A stretch of 64,000 nucleotides of DNA from CAYFKJ01 sp964343605 (GCA_964343605.1 CAYFKJ010000009.1:23046-87045); one strand, 5' to 3'. Shown: positions 1 to 8,987, numbered from the stretch's first letter. Notes: generated from the sequence alone by a model not told the origin. Program-made: numbers and translations.

Positions 1-2
1 TC

Positions 3-812
3 GAACGCACGCCGCTGATCGGCAACCTTCAGCCCGGCGGTGTCTATTACGCTGAAGACGTCCACCGTCTCGGCGGCATCGCGGTGATCGTCAAGACGCT
101 CCTGGCCAACGGACACCTGCACGGCGACACGCCGACGATCATGGGAACCTCACTGGCGGAGACGGTGGCCGATGCCCCCGGACCGGACGGCGACGTGATC
201 CACGATGCCGCGACGCCGATCTCGCCCACCGGCGGGGTTGTTGTCTTGAAAGGCAATCTCGCTCCGGACGGCGCCCTCATCAAGGTGGCGGGCCTGGCCA
301 AGCTTGTGCACGAAGGACCGGCCCGCGTGTTCGAAAGCGAAGAAGCCTGCATGGCCGTCATTCGCGAACAAGCTTACGACGAAGGCGACGTCATCATCGT
401 CCGCAACGAGGGTCCGAAGGGCGGACCGGGCATGCGCGAAATGCTGGGCCCGACGGCTGTGATCTACGGCCAGGGTATGGGCGAAAAAGTTGCGCTGGTT
501 ACCGATGGCCGGTTTTCAGGCGCAACCCGCGGCATGTGTATCGGCTACGTTTCGCCCGAAGCCGGCGCCGGCGGCCCTCTTGCCCTCGTCCGCGACGGCG
601 ACACCGTCCGCATCGATGCAGAAAAACGCACGATGGATCTGCTGGTAAGCGACAGTGAAATGGCGGACCGCAAGAGTGCTTGGAAACCGAACGAGCGGAG
701 CACGCCGCTTGCCGGCGTCCTGCAGAAATATGCCGATCAGGTCGGATCGGCCCACCTCGGCGCCGTTACGCACAGGGGAAACCTTGAATGGGAAATGGAG
801 GAGGCGCAATGA
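3..812 (+). CDS. IlvD/Edd family dehydratase, C-terminal part
   Basis: The reading frame is open from the left edge, so the N-terminal half lies outside the window; 269 residues are visible. Near the start is the pattern GGVYYAEDVHRLGG, and further on GPKGGPGMREM and TDGRFSGATRG, all typical of the C-terminal half of dihydroxy-acid and sugar-acid dehydratases, Fe-S enzymes that remove water from 2,3-dihydroxy acids. The stop codon overlaps the start of the next gene (ATGA), so the two are co-translated. Pairing with a 3-hydroxyisobutyrate dehydrogenase-like enzyme and a TRAP transporter suggests sugar-acid catabolism rather than branched-chain amino acid synthesis; that choice is inference. 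Confidence 0.9.
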   Translation, partial: ERTPLIGNLQPGGVYYAEDVHRLGGIAVIVKTLLANGHLHGDTPTIMGTSLAETVADAPGPDGDVIHDAATPISPTGGVVVLKGNLAPDGALIKVAGLAKLVHEGPARVFESEEACMAVIREQAYDEGDVIIVRNEGPKGGPGMREMLGPTAVIYGQGMGEKVALVTDGRFSGATRGMCIGYVSPEAGAGGPLALVRDGDTVRIDAEKRTMDLLVSDSEMADRKSAWKPNERSTPLAGVLQKYADQVGSAHLGAVTHRGNLEWEMEEAQ

Positions 813-1705
813 CCGACGGTAAGCCGAGGATCGGCTACATCGGCGTCGGTCTGATGGGAAAGCCCATGATCGACCGGCTGCTTGCGGCCGGTCACACTGT
901 CACGGTGTGGAATCGCACACGCGAAAAATTGGCACCGGTGATCGAGGCGGGCGCCGTTGCCGCGGATACGCCGGCGCAGCTTGCCGCGGAAAGCGATTTC
1001 GTGTTTCTCTGCCTGATGGATGCCGGCGCGGTCGAGGCCGTAGTTTTCGGCCCCGACGGTGTGTCCACAGTGTCCGGACCTAAGATCCTGGTGGATTTTT
1101 CGACGCTGCACCCGGAAACCAGCCGCAGCCTCGCCTCAAGGCTGAAAGACGCCAACGGCATGGGATGGGTTGATGCGCCCGTTTCAGGCGGCGTACCCGG
1201 CGCCGAAGCCGGCACTTTGGCCATCATGGCGGGCGGCGATCAGGAAGATATCGAAGCGGTCCGTCCGGTAGTGATGAACCTGTGCGCCCGTTTCACCCGG
1301 ATGGGCGGTGCGGGGGCAGGGCAGTCCACCAAGATGTGCAACCAGATCATTTCCGGATGCACCATGGCGGTCGTGGCGGAAGCCGTGAGTTTTGCGTTGA
1401 AATCGGGCGTTGAAGCAAGCCGTCTCACCGAAGCTCTCCGCGGCGGCTTCGCCGACTCTATTCCATTCCAACTCTTCGCCCCGCGCATGGCGGCCCAAGA
1501 TTTTTCAAATCCGCTCGGCGCCACCAACACCATGATCAAGGATCTGGACGTTGTCGAGGACATAAGCCGCGATGTCGAAGCGCCGCTGCCGATGACCTCG
1601 TCCGCTTTGTCGATCATGCAGGCCGTCGCAGATCAGGGTGACGGGGAAAGCGATATTTCGACCATCATCAAATACTACTTGGATAACGACCGTTTCGCAC
1701 GTTAA
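809..1705 (+). CDS. NAD(P)-dependent 3-hydroxyisobutyrate dehydrogenase family oxidoreductase
   Basis: This 298-residue protein opens with a Rossmann motif (GYIGVGLMGKPM), followed by the family's DAPVSGGVPGAEAGTL substrate region and the GQSTKMCNQ segment, whose lysine is the usual catalytic residue. The family oxidises or reduces 3-hydroxyisobutyrate, tartronate semialdehyde and related hydroxy acids in the cytoplasm. I chose the ATG at 809, which overlaps the preceding stop and has GGAGGAGG at 798-805, over an upstream in-frame GTG or ATG near 788. The coupled dehydratase supports a role in sugar-acid breakdown; the exact substrate cannot be read from the sequence. Confidence 0.9.
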   Translation: MTDGKPRIGYIGVGLMGKPMIDRLLAAGHTVTVWNRTREKLAPVIEAGAVAADTPAQLAAESDFVFLCLMDAGAVEAVVFGPDGVSTVSGPKILVDFSTLHPETSRSLASRLKDANGMGWVDAPVSGGVPGAEAGTLAIMAGGDQEDIEAVRPVVMNLCARFTRMGGAGAGQSTKMCNQIISGCTMAVVAEAVSFALKSGVEASRLTEALRGGFADSIPFQLFAPRMAAQDFSNPLGATNTMIKDLDVVEDISRDVEAPLPMTSSALSIMQAVADQGDGESDISTIIKYYLDNDRFAR

Positions 1706-1906
1706 GGGAAATCATGCGGTTGCCAAGGGTTGCGAAAGCTGTACTTGGCTACAGTTCCCGTTAGTATGGGCTCCGCACCGCGAGGCAATTCCACGAGATA
1801 TTGGCCTGAATCGACTTTGAGTGTGGATGATGCCAAGCTGTGCCGGGGGATTTTACATAAGGTGAAATTGCGGCAAAAACCATCATAACGAACAGGGAGA
1901 GTCACA

Positions 1907-2950
1907 ATGAAATCTATGTTGAGTATTACCGGGTCGCTCTTGACCGGCGTCCTTTTCACGTCGCTGATGACCGGGGCTTCCGGTTTGGCCGAGGCGAAGG
2001 ACGTCACACTTCGGATGGCGAACTGGGTGCCGATCAAGCACCATTTGCCTGCGGGGACCCTGCCGCCGTGGATCGCGGAGATCAAGAAAGCCTCCGGTGG
2101 CAGTATCAATATCGTTATCGACAAGGCGCCGATCGCCAAGCCGCCGGCGCAGTACGACATAGTGCGTAAGGGCGCGGCGGATCTCGCCTACCATGTCATG
2201 GCCTACACGCCCGGCCCCTTCGAGATCGTGCGCGGCGTGGAATTGCCGTTTATCGCGCCGAACGCCGAGGTCGGCAGCCAGGCGGCCTGGGACTGGTACG
2301 ACCGCAATATCGGTTTCGATAAGGAGTTCAAGGACGTCAAGGTTATCACCATGATGGTCCACGGCCCCGGTATGGTGCACTCCAAGAAACTGATCAAGAC
2401 GCTTGACGACATTCAGAACGTCAAGCTGCGCGTCGGCGGCGGCGGCGTGCGCATGGCTGAGGCCCTGGGTGCCACTCCGGTGGCGATGCCGGCGCCGAAA
2501 GCCTACGAAGCCATCCAGAAGGGCGTCACCGACGGTGCGCTGTTCCCTTGGGAGGCCGTCCGTGGCTTCAAGCTGCACGAGCTCGTCAAGTATCATCTCG
2601 AGGTTCCAGGCGGTCTTTACACCACGCCCTTCGCCATCGTGATGAACAAGAAGAAATGAAACAGTCTGACCAAGGATCAGCAGGCGGTACTGACCGAGTG
2701 GGGCGGCGTCAAGGGCGCCAAGATGCTCGGCGCCGGCTGGGATCGGGCTGACGTTGCCGGTAAAAAGGCAGCCACCGACGGCGGCGCGACCATCAACGTT
2801 CTCTCGGAAGCCGAACAGGCCAAGTGGGCCAAGAAAATTGCCTTCATGACCGACGTCTGGATCGATAAGGCCAACAAGGCCGGTTTGGACGGCAAGGCGC
2901 TCTTGGACGACTTGAGAAAGACGATGGCGAAATACGCGGCCATGAACTGA
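1907..2950 (+). pseudogene. TRAP transporter substrate-binding protein (DctP) interrupted by an in-frame TGA
   Basis: The frame encodes a DctP-type periplasmic solute receptor with an N-terminal signal peptide (hydrophobic stretch ending in ASGLAEAKD). A TGA at 2657-2659 stops it after 250 residues. The same frame then runs on without another lesion to a TGA at 2948-2950, giving about 347 codons, the normal length. The stop falls after VMNKKK and before NSLTKDQQAVL, where family members usually have tryptophan, so one TGG to TGA change explains it. It could be a true recent nonsense mutation or a base-calling error. The permease genes that follow are intact, which favours a recent event or an error over an old pseudogene. 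Confidence 0.85.
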
Positions 2951-2990
2951 GGGGAACCGCGTACTTGCTAACTGTCGATCGGGTGGTTGC

Positions 2991-3485
2991 GTGCAGACCG
3001 TAGGCCGGATTCTGAACCGGACCGCCCTCTTTTTGGCGGCGGTGTCGGCGGTCTGTCTCGTGGCCTTGATGCTGCTGACCTTCGGAGACGTGATCGGGCG
3101 TTATTTTTTCAACGCGCCGATCACGTTTACCGTGGAACTCACCGAACTGATGATGGGGCTGGTGATCCTGTTGGGTTTGGGGCTGACCACACTCAAGGAA
3201 GGCCATATCACGGTCGACATCGTTACCCGCATCCTGCCGCCGCCGGTACAATTCGTACTGGCGGCGTTCTCCCGGCTCTGCGTGGTCGGTTTTCTCGGTG
3301 TCGTGACCTGGCAGTTGTACCTGCAAACCGTTCAGGTACATGCCGACGGGCTTTACACACAAATTCTCGGCGTGCCCGTTTATCCCTTCGCCGCAATTAT
3401 GACGGTGGCAGCGGCTTTCGGCTGCCTGATCGGACTCTGGGTCTTGCGCAACAAACCGGGAGGCTCGAGCGATGGAGGCGCTTGA
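2991..3485 (+). CDS. TRAP transporter small permease (DctQ)
   Basis: This 164-residue membrane protein has four hydrophobic segments, at roughly residues 12-32, 48-65, 85-105 and 132-152. The segment FGDVIGRYFFNAPITFTVEL is typical of DctQ proteins, which sit beside the large permease in the inner membrane and use an ion gradient to import acids delivered by the binding protein. I chose the GTG at 2991; its ribosome binding site is weak. The end overlaps the next gene by 14 bases. It belongs to the same operon as the interrupted binding protein and the large permease. Confidence 0.92.
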   Translation: MQTVGRILNRTALFLAAVSAVCLVALMLLTFGDVIGRYFFNAPITFTVELTELMMGLVILLGLGLTTLKEGHITVDIVTRILPPPVQFVLAAFSRLCVVGFLGVVTWQLYLQTVQVHADGLYTQILGVPVYPFAAIMTVAAAFGCLIGLWVLRNKPGGSSDGGA

Positions 3486-4782
3486 CGCCGGCCTGATATC
3501 CTTTGCCGGCATGTTCGTGCTTCTTATCCTTGGTGTGCCAATCGGGTTTTCCATGGGCATCGCCGGGCTTGCCGGCATGTCCATGATTATCGGACCTGAA
3601 GCCGCCTTCGCGCTCTTCGGCACCACGGCGTTCGAAACCACCATTACCTACGACCTCAGCATCGTGCCTCTCTTCATCCTGATGGGTTCGGTGGCTTCGC
3701 GTTCGGGTCTGAGCCAGGAACTCTATGAGGCTTTCGACGCCTGGATCGGAGCCTTTCGCGGCGGACTGGCGCTGGCGACAATCGGTGCCTGCGGCGCCTT
3801 TGCCGCGATCTGTGGCTCGTCTCTGGCGACGGCGGCGACGATGACCAAGGTCGCCTTGCCGGAAATGAAGCGCTACCACTACGCCGAAAGCCTGGCCACA
3901 GGTTCCGTGGCGGCGGGCGGCATCATCGGCATCCTCATTCCCCCGAGCGTCATCCTGGTGCTCTACGGGATCCTGACCGAGACCAGCATCGGCGATCTTT
4001 TTATCGCCGGTTTCCTACCGGGCATTCTCACCATCCTCGGCTTCATGGCCGCCATCTCCATCGTCACCCGCCTCTGGCCCGACATCAGCCGGCCCGGCGA
4101 AAAAACCACTTTCTCCGTCAAGATGCGCGCGCTCGGCAATACCTGGGGCGTGCTGCTGCTTTTCCTTCTGGTGATCGGCGGTATTTACTTCGGTGTTTTT
4201 ACGCCGACCGAGGCGGCCGGGATCGGCGCGGTCGGCGCTTTCGTCATTTCGGGGATGCGCCGCAAGCTGAATTGGGTATCCATCAAGGAAGCGCTAACTG
4301 AAACCGTCGGCACGACGGCGATGATCTTCTTTGTTTTGATCGGCGCCATCACCTTGAACAATCTTCTGGTGTTCTCCGGGATCGCCAACGCGCTTTCCGA
4401 TTTCGTCGGCGGGCTCGACTATCCGCCTTTGGTGGTGATGGCCGTCATTCTGCTGATTTACATGGTCATGGGCTGCGTGCTGGATGCCCTTGCGATGATT
4501 CTCCTGACCATTCCGATCTTCTTTCCGGTCGTTCAGAGCCTCGGATTCGACCCGGTCTGGTTCGGCATTCTGGTCGTCATGGTGGTGGAACTGGGTTTGA
4601 TCACGCCGCCGATCGGCATGAACGTCTTCGTCATCAAAGGGATGGTGCCGGAGGTGAAGCTGAGTTCGATCTACGTCGGCGTCATGCCTTTTGTCGTCGC
4701 CCAAATATTACTCATCCTGCTGATGTTCTTCGTGCCCGAAATCGTCCTCTGGCTTCCCGAGACGGCGGCGCAATTCAGATAG
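3472..4782 (+). CDS. TRAP transporter large permease (DctM)
   Basis: This 436-residue protein is hydrophobic along its length with about 12 membrane segments. It carries the family patterns LGVPIGFSMGIAG near the N-terminus, SSLATAATMTKVALPEM and GGIIGILIPPSVILVLYG in the middle, and GLITPPIGMNVFVIKG near the end. It is the ion-coupled transport subunit of a tripartite carboxylate transporter. The start overlaps dctQ. Since the binding-protein gene carries a stop codon, function of the whole transporter depends on whether that stop is real. Downstream lies the convergent tetR gene only 24 bases away. Confidence 0.95.
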   Translation: MEALDAGLISFAGMFVLLILGVPIGFSMGIAGLAGMSMIIGPEAAFALFGTTAFETTITYDLSIVPLFILMGSVASRSGLSQELYEAFDAWIGAFRGGLALATIGACGAFAAICGSSLATAATMTKVALPEMKRYHYAESLATGSVAAGGIIGILIPPSVILVLYGILTETSIGDLFIAGFLPGILTILGFMAAISIVTRLWPDISRPGEKTTFSVKMRALGNTWGVLLLFLLVIGGIYFGVFTPTEAAGIGAVGAFVISGMRRKLNWVSIKEALTETVGTTAMIFFVLIGAITLNNLLVFSGIANALSDFVGGLDYPPLVVMAVILLIYMVMGCVLDALAMILLTIPIFFPVVQSLGFDPVWFGILVVMVVELGLITPPIGMNVFVIKGMVPEVKLSSIYVGVMPFVVAQILLILLMFFVPEIVLWLPETAAQFR

Positions 4783-4806
4783 GCGTTCGGCAGGTCCGAG
4801 AAGAAC

Positions 4807-5415
4807 TCACCCGGCGCCTACTCCCTCGAACAAGGTTCGGTACATATTGTCCGCCAGGCCTTCGATATCCAGCCGGCCGGGGCGGTACCATTCGATCGAC
4901 CAATTCATCATGCCGAACAGGTTTAGACGGATCATGGAAACGTCGGCATCGTCCCGGATAACCCCTGCAGCCTGGGCCTCGAGCAGCAGGTCCTGCCAGT
5001 AGGCGGCATAGGCGCGATGACTGCGGATGTGGCGCCGCCGCAGCGATTTTGGAATTTGTTTGGGCAGATGAATATTTGCGGCGGCATAGTCGTCGTGGCG
5101 AAGGTTGGTTTCCAAGTGGGCGAGGATGGCCACGCGCAGGCGTTCCCCGGATTTCGCCGCCGGTCCCAAATCCTCGATGCGCCGGCGAACGGTTTCGGCG
5201 ACGCGGCGATGCCCCCGTTCCAGAACCTCATCCAGCATTTGTTCCTTGGAATCGAAGTGGTAGTAGAGGCTGCCGGCCTTGGTGTCCGCGGCCTCGGCGA
5301 TGTCGGCCAAACGAGTTGCCGAATAGCCCTTGTCACGGAACGTCTTGGCGGCCGCGTCTAAAATTCTCAAACGCGACTTTTCTGATTTGGTTCGGGTTTT
5401 TCCGCCGCTCAGCAT
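4807..5415 (-). CDS. TetR family transcriptional regulator
   Basis: This 202-residue protein has an N-terminal helix-turn-helix of TetR type (RLADIAEAADTKAGSLYYHF, residues about 33-52) after the usual ILDAAAKTFRDKGYSATR helix, and an all-helical C-terminal ligand domain. I placed the start at the ATG at 5415 instead of a TTG at 5433, because the latter would run into the palindrome that probably serves as operator. The gene is divergent from the CoA ligase and mutase genes. By position it likely represses both itself and that operon until an acyl-CoA or acid inducer binds; this is inference from layout. Confidence 0.92.
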   Translation of the reverse strand: MLSGGKTRTKSEKSRLRILDAAAKTFRDKGYSATRLADIAEAADTKAGSLYYHFDSKEQMLDEVLERGHRRVAETVRRRIEDLGPAAKSGERLRVAILAHLETNLRHDDYAAANIHLPKQIPKSLRRRHIRSHRAYAAYWQDLLLEAQAAGVIRDDADVSMIRLNLFGMMNWSIEWYRPGRLDIEGLADNMYRTLFEGVGAG

Positions 5416-5434
5416 CGTTGGCCTATTTCTCAAA

Positions 5435-5452
5435 TTCTAATACATATTAGAA
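5435..5452. promoter_or_regulatory. Perfect 8-2-8 palindrome, likely TetR operator
   Basis: The sequence TTCTAATACATATTAGAA is two perfect 8-base inverted arms around CA. It lies between the start of the TetR gene and the ligase gene on the opposite strand, where an autoregulated TetR repressor would be expected to bind. AT-rich arms stand out against the GC-rich surroundings. Binding itself is inferred from position and symmetry. Confidence 0.7.
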
Positions 5453-5574
5453 AAAAGTTGACTGATTTGAAAGGGCGTGGTCCCCTTTTAATCGGGAACA
5501 CGAACCAGGCGAACTTCCGGACCGGCGACGAAAAGGCGCAGGCCGTAAACGATCAACAGAGGTTGCGCGGGACA

Positions 5575-6894
5575 ATGCTTCACCCCGAGATCGAGACCTT
5601 GGACCGAGACGCCGTCAAGGCCCTGCAGCTTCGCAAACTGGCCGCTTTGGGCGACCGGCTGGCAGACTCCTCCGAGTGGCGCGATCACTTCGCAGCGGCG
5701 GGAATGGAACCGCGCGACCTGGCCGCGCCGGACGGTCTCACCCATGCGCCCATGCTGGAAAAGGCGGATTTGCGCGAACGCTACCCGTTCCCCATGCTGG
5801 CAGTTGAAGTGGACCGGGTTTCCCGGTTCTTCGCCACCTCCGGCACCACGGGTCTCCCCGTCATGTTCGGCTTCACGCGCAATGATCTTTACCGGCTGCT
5901 TGCCGTTCAGGTGGCGCGACAGCTTCACTGCCTGGGCCTCCGGCCGGGGGATCGGGCTTATCAGGGATACGGCTACGGCTTGTGGACCGGCGGTTCCGGT
6001 TACGAATTGGGCCTCAATGAACTCGGCGCCACATGCGTTCCGGTCGGACCGGGCCGCAGCGAGCTTGTGGTCCAGTGGCTGCGGGACCTGGAACTGGATT
6101 TCGCCGCCATCTCGCCGCTTTTCCTGGCTCACCTCGTGCAGGTCGCCCGGGAAAACGGCATCGATCCGAAACAGGATTGGAAACTAAGCAAGGCGGTTAT
6201 CGGCGGCCAATCGGTGTCGCGCGCCTTTCGCGAACAGTTGGAAGCCGAGTTACCCGACGGCTTCAGGGCCCACAATAGTTACGGAACGACGGAGTCCGGT
6301 GGACCCAACATCGGCATAACCTGCCCCATTTCACATCACCGGGACGAGATGCATCTCATCTGTGAGGATTCGATCATCACCGAAATCCTCGACCCAAAGA
6401 CGCTGAAACCCGTCGGTCCGGGCGAGGTCGGCGAAATCGTCGTAACAACGCTGGATAAGGAAGCCTCGCCGGTGGTGCGCTGGCGGACCCGCGACCTCGT
6501 CCGTATTTCCGACAAACCATACGATTGCGAGTGCGGACGCCATGGCTTTCCGACAATTGGCCGCATCATCGGCCGGTCGGACGACATGCTCAAAGTGCGG
6601 GGCGTCATCGTTTTCCCATCCCAGATCGAAGACGTCATTGCCGCGACCCCGGGCACCGTGAAGGAGGCCTGGCAAATTTACGTTGATACGGTGGACGGCT
6701 CACCCAACTCGATGTCCGTCGCCATCGAATGCGAAGACGGCCACGGCGGCGACCCATCTGCGCTGGCCGGTTCGGTCGAGCGGAGCCTTTCGAGCCGCCT
6801 CGGTCTCAAGGTTCCCGTTGAATGTCACCCACAAGGGACGCTGCCGCGTTACGAAGCGAAGGCGAAGCGGGTCCTTGTAAAGGAGCAATCATGA
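5575..6894 (+). CDS. PaaK-type AMP-forming acyl-CoA ligase
   Basis: This 439-residue protein resembles phenylacetate-CoA ligases. It begins with the usual N-terminal pattern (HPEIETLDRDAVKALQLRKL). It has the phosphate-binding loop FATSGTTGLPVMFGFT at about residues 84-99, YGTTESGGPNIG near 235-246, WRTRDLVRISD near 304-314, and the hinge region GRIIGRSDDMLKVRG. It should activate a carboxylic acid with ATP and CoA. I chose the ATG at 5575 because it matches the family N-terminus; an upstream TTG at 5458 would add 39 non-conserved residues. The stop overlaps the mutase start (ATGA), so the ligase product probably feeds the mutase. The acid cannot be identified, and PaaK-like enzymes are not limited to phenylacetate. 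Confidence 0.9.
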   Translation: MLHPEIETLDRDAVKALQLRKLAALGDRLADSSEWRDHFAAAGMEPRDLAAPDGLTHAPMLEKADLRERYPFPMLAVEVDRVSRFFATSGTTGLPVMFGFTRNDLYRLLAVQVARQLHCLGLRPGDRAYQGYGYGLWTGGSGYELGLNELGATCVPVGPGRSELVVQWLRDLELDFAAISPLFLAHLVQVARENGIDPKQDWKLSKAVIGGQSVSRAFREQLEAELPDGFRAHNSYGTTESGGPNIGITCPISHHRDEMHLICEDSIITEILDPKTLKPVGPGEVGEIVVTTLDKEASPVVRWRTRDLVRISDKPYDCECGRHGFPTIGRIIGRSDDMLKVRGVIVFPSQIEDVIAATPGTVKEAWQIYVDTVDGSPNSMSVAIECEDGHGGDPSALAGSVERSLSSRLGLKVPVECHPQGTLPRYEAKAKRVLVKEQS

Positions 6895-8513
6895 AATACA
6901 CCACCGACTACGGTTACGAGATTAAGCCGGTATACGGACCGTCGGATGTCGAGGGTATCGATTACGACCGCGATTTGGGCGATCCGGGAAAATTTCCGTA
7001 CACGCGGGGCTATCACGAGAACGGCTACCGGAGCCGCATGTGGACGCGCCGGATGACGGCGGGGTTGGGTTCTTCCAAGGACGCCAACAAGGTCCTGAAG
7101 AAGTACCGGGAGATGGGCCAGACCGGCGGCATGTGCGTCATCCACGACCGGGTTTCGTCATCGTGCATCGATGCCGATCACCCGATGGCGAAGCATGAAA
7201 ACGGCGTTCTCGGCTGGCCCGGCAGTTCGCTGCTCGAGTTCGAGGAACTGATGGAGGATATTCCACTGACGGGCCAGTCGATCACGCTGCTCGGTTGCCC
7301 GGCGCCCTCGACTCTACGCTTGGCTTACGTCGTGGCGCTAGCCGAAAAACGTGGGATCGATCCCACCGAGGTGCACGGCAGCGTCTTCGAATCGCCCTTC
7401 GGAAACGTCTTCGGCCAAACCGACGTGCAGCCCTTCGACCTCAATCTAAAGCTGTTCCTGGATGCCTCCGAATACGTGGTCAGAAACAAGATCCGCATGC
7501 GGGGCGGCGTAATCGGGCAGCATTTTCAGGAATCCGGCGGCAACAACGCCCAGGCGCTGGCCATCGAACTCTCCATGCTGAAGGAAGTCTGCAGCCGTCT
7601 GGTGAACGAGAGGGATCTCTCTTTCGAGGAAGCGGCCCGCGTCCCTTACCAGCTGATGAGCTTCGGTACCCGGTTTTTCGAAGAAATCGCCAAGGTGCGG
7701 GCGCTTCGCCGCATGTGGGCGCGAATGGCCAAGGAACATTTCGGGGCTAAGGATGAAAAATCCTGTCAGTTGCTGATCGCCGTCCATACCTCGGGCCGGA
7801 CCATGACCTATCAGCAGCCGTTGAACAACATCGCCCGAACGGCCATACAGAGCCTGGCCGGCGCCATCGTCGGCTGTACGGCACTGGACAACGCCACCTT
7901 GGATAACGCCTACGCCGAGCCGTCTGCCCTGGCGGCGCGCATGTCGCTCAACACCCAGCACATCATCGCCAACGAAACCGGCGCGGCCGACGTCGTGGAC
8001 CCACTGGCGGGTTCCTATTTCGTTGAAAGCCTGACCAATGAGGTCGAAGCTGCCGCCTACGTCATCCTCGAGCAGATCGACGAACTGGGCGGTTTGGTCG
8101 CAGCCATCGAAAGCGGGCACATCGAAGCCATGCTGAAAGAAGAGGCGAACATCAAGTTTCGGGAAATGAACGATCAGGAACGACTCGTCGTCGGCGTCAA
8201 CCACCTGGTCATCCCCGAGGACGAGGATGAATTCGAAATCCCCGTCCAGGAGGTCGAGGCGAGCGATTCAGCAGCCATCGCCAAGCGCATGGCCGAGTGG
8301 AAAAAAACGCGGGATATGACGGCGGTCCGGTCCTGCATTTCACGGCTTCATGCCAATGCTCAAAAGGGGGATCGCTTCAATCTTATGCCGGACATTGTCG
8401 AGGCGGTAAAAGCCTATGCCACGGCCGGCGAGATCATGGGCGTCATGCGTATGGGAAGGGGCCTAAGCTATGATCCGTTCAACATGATCGAATGTCCGTT
8501 CGAACTCGATTGA
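6891..8513 (+). CDS. B12-dependent acyl-CoA mutase, large (catalytic) subunit
   Basis: This 540-residue protein is a methylmalonyl-CoA mutase superfamily catalytic chain without the C-terminal B12 domain, which is encoded by the next gene. Conserved landmarks include FPYTRGYHENGYRSRMW, DADHP at 94-98, and IGQHFQESGG, where His211 aligns with the catalytic His244 of methylmalonyl-CoA mutase. Other pocket residues differ by manual alignment: Thr56 replaces Tyr89, Lys187 replaces Arg207 and Gln210 replaces Tyr243. So methylmalonyl-CoA is unlikely to be the substrate; a different carbon-skeleton rearrangement is likely. AAAGGAG lies before the ATG at 6891, and the gene is translationally coupled to the ligase. 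Confidence 0.9.
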   Translation: MKYTTDYGYEIKPVYGPSDVEGIDYDRDLGDPGKFPYTRGYHENGYRSRMWTRRMTAGLGSSKDANKVLKKYREMGQTGGMCVIHDRVSSSCIDADHPMAKHENGVLGWPGSSLLEFEELMEDIPLTGQSITLLGCPAPSTLRLAYVVALAEKRGIDPTEVHGSVFESPFGNVFGQTDVQPFDLNLKLFLDASEYVVRNKIRMRGGVIGQHFQESGGNNAQALAIELSMLKEVCSRLVNERDLSFEEAARVPYQLMSFGTRFFEEIAKVRALRRMWARMAKEHFGAKDEKSCQLLIAVHTSGRTMTYQQPLNNIARTAIQSLAGAIVGCTALDNATLDNAYAEPSALAARMSLNTQHIIANETGAADVVDPLAGSYFVESLTNEVEAAAYVILEQIDELGGLVAAIESGHIEAMLKEEANIKFREMNDQERLVVGVNHLVIPEDEDEFEIPVQEVEASDSAAIAKRMAEWKKTRDMTAVRSCISRLHANAQKGDRFNLMPDIVEAVKAYATAGEIMGVMRMGRGLSYDPFNMIECPFELD

Positions 8514-8549
8514 TACCGCCGCAGTGGATATTCAACAGGGAGAGAGGAT

Positions 8550-8975
8550 TTGAAGAGGGGAAGGGGCATCAAGGTGCTTGTCACCATGATCGGTCTCGAC
8601 AGCCACACCACCGGCGCCGAGGTAGTCGCCACGCTGTTGCGTGACGCCGGATTCGAGGTTGTGTATCTGGGCGTGAATCAAACGCCCGAGATGATCGTCA
8701 ACGCCGCCTTACAGGAGGATGTTGATGTGATCGGGATCAGTTCCCACGGATCCAATTTCGCGGTGATCGAGGAGCTCATGGAGCGCGTCTCGGAGAACGG
8801 CCTGACCGACATACCGGTCGTCATCGGCGGCCATCTTCCCCCCAACCAGATTCACAATTTTCTGGCGCGGGGCGTGGAAAGGGTTTTTCTTCCTGGAAGT
8901 TCCGGGGAGGCCATCGTCGAATACATGGCTGCCCAAGGGCGCGGCAGGCTAGTCGGAGAATGTGATCGGCCGTGA
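8550..8975 (+). CDS. B12-binding small subunit of acyl-CoA mutase
   Basis: This 141-residue protein is a stand-alone cobalamin-binding domain. It has the DxHxxG motif at Asp17, His19 and Gly22 (GLDSHTTG), which supplies the lower cobalt ligand, then VDVIGISSHGS and VVIGGHLPP, which pack against the dimethylbenzimidazole tail. It should pair with the preceding catalytic chain to form adenosylcobalamin-dependent mutase. I took the TTG at 8550 as start because the first beta strand (IKVLVTMIG) needs it; GTG at 8574 is an alternative. No MeaB-type chaperone gene is adjacent. Confidence 0.9.
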   Translation: MKRGRGIKVLVTMIGLDSHTTGAEVVATLLRDAGFEVVYLGVNQTPEMIVNAALQEDVDVIGISSHGSNFAVIEELMERVSENGLTDIPVVIGGHLPPNQIHNFLARGVERVFLPGSSGEAIVEYMAAQGRGRLVGECDRP

Positions 8976-8987
8976 TCGTGGCCGATC
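8964..8987 (+). terminator. Hairpin at the end of the mutase operon
   Basis: Perfect 8-base arms (GATCGGCC and GGCCGATC) flank an 8-base loop, overlapping the stop codon of the B12-binding subunit. No T tract follows, so it may be an mRNA-stabilising 3' hairpin or an imperfect terminator. Confidence 0.4.

Noticed and set aside
2657..2710. Selenocysteine decoding of the TGA in the DctP gene
   Set aside because: The residue expected there is tryptophan and not cysteine, and the only local stem-loop (CTGA/TCAG) has a CC-starting loop too close to the stop to be a SECIS element.
5458..5574. Upstream TTG start of the CoA ligase
   Set aside because: The 39 extra residues do not resemble the family, which begins at the ATG at 5575.
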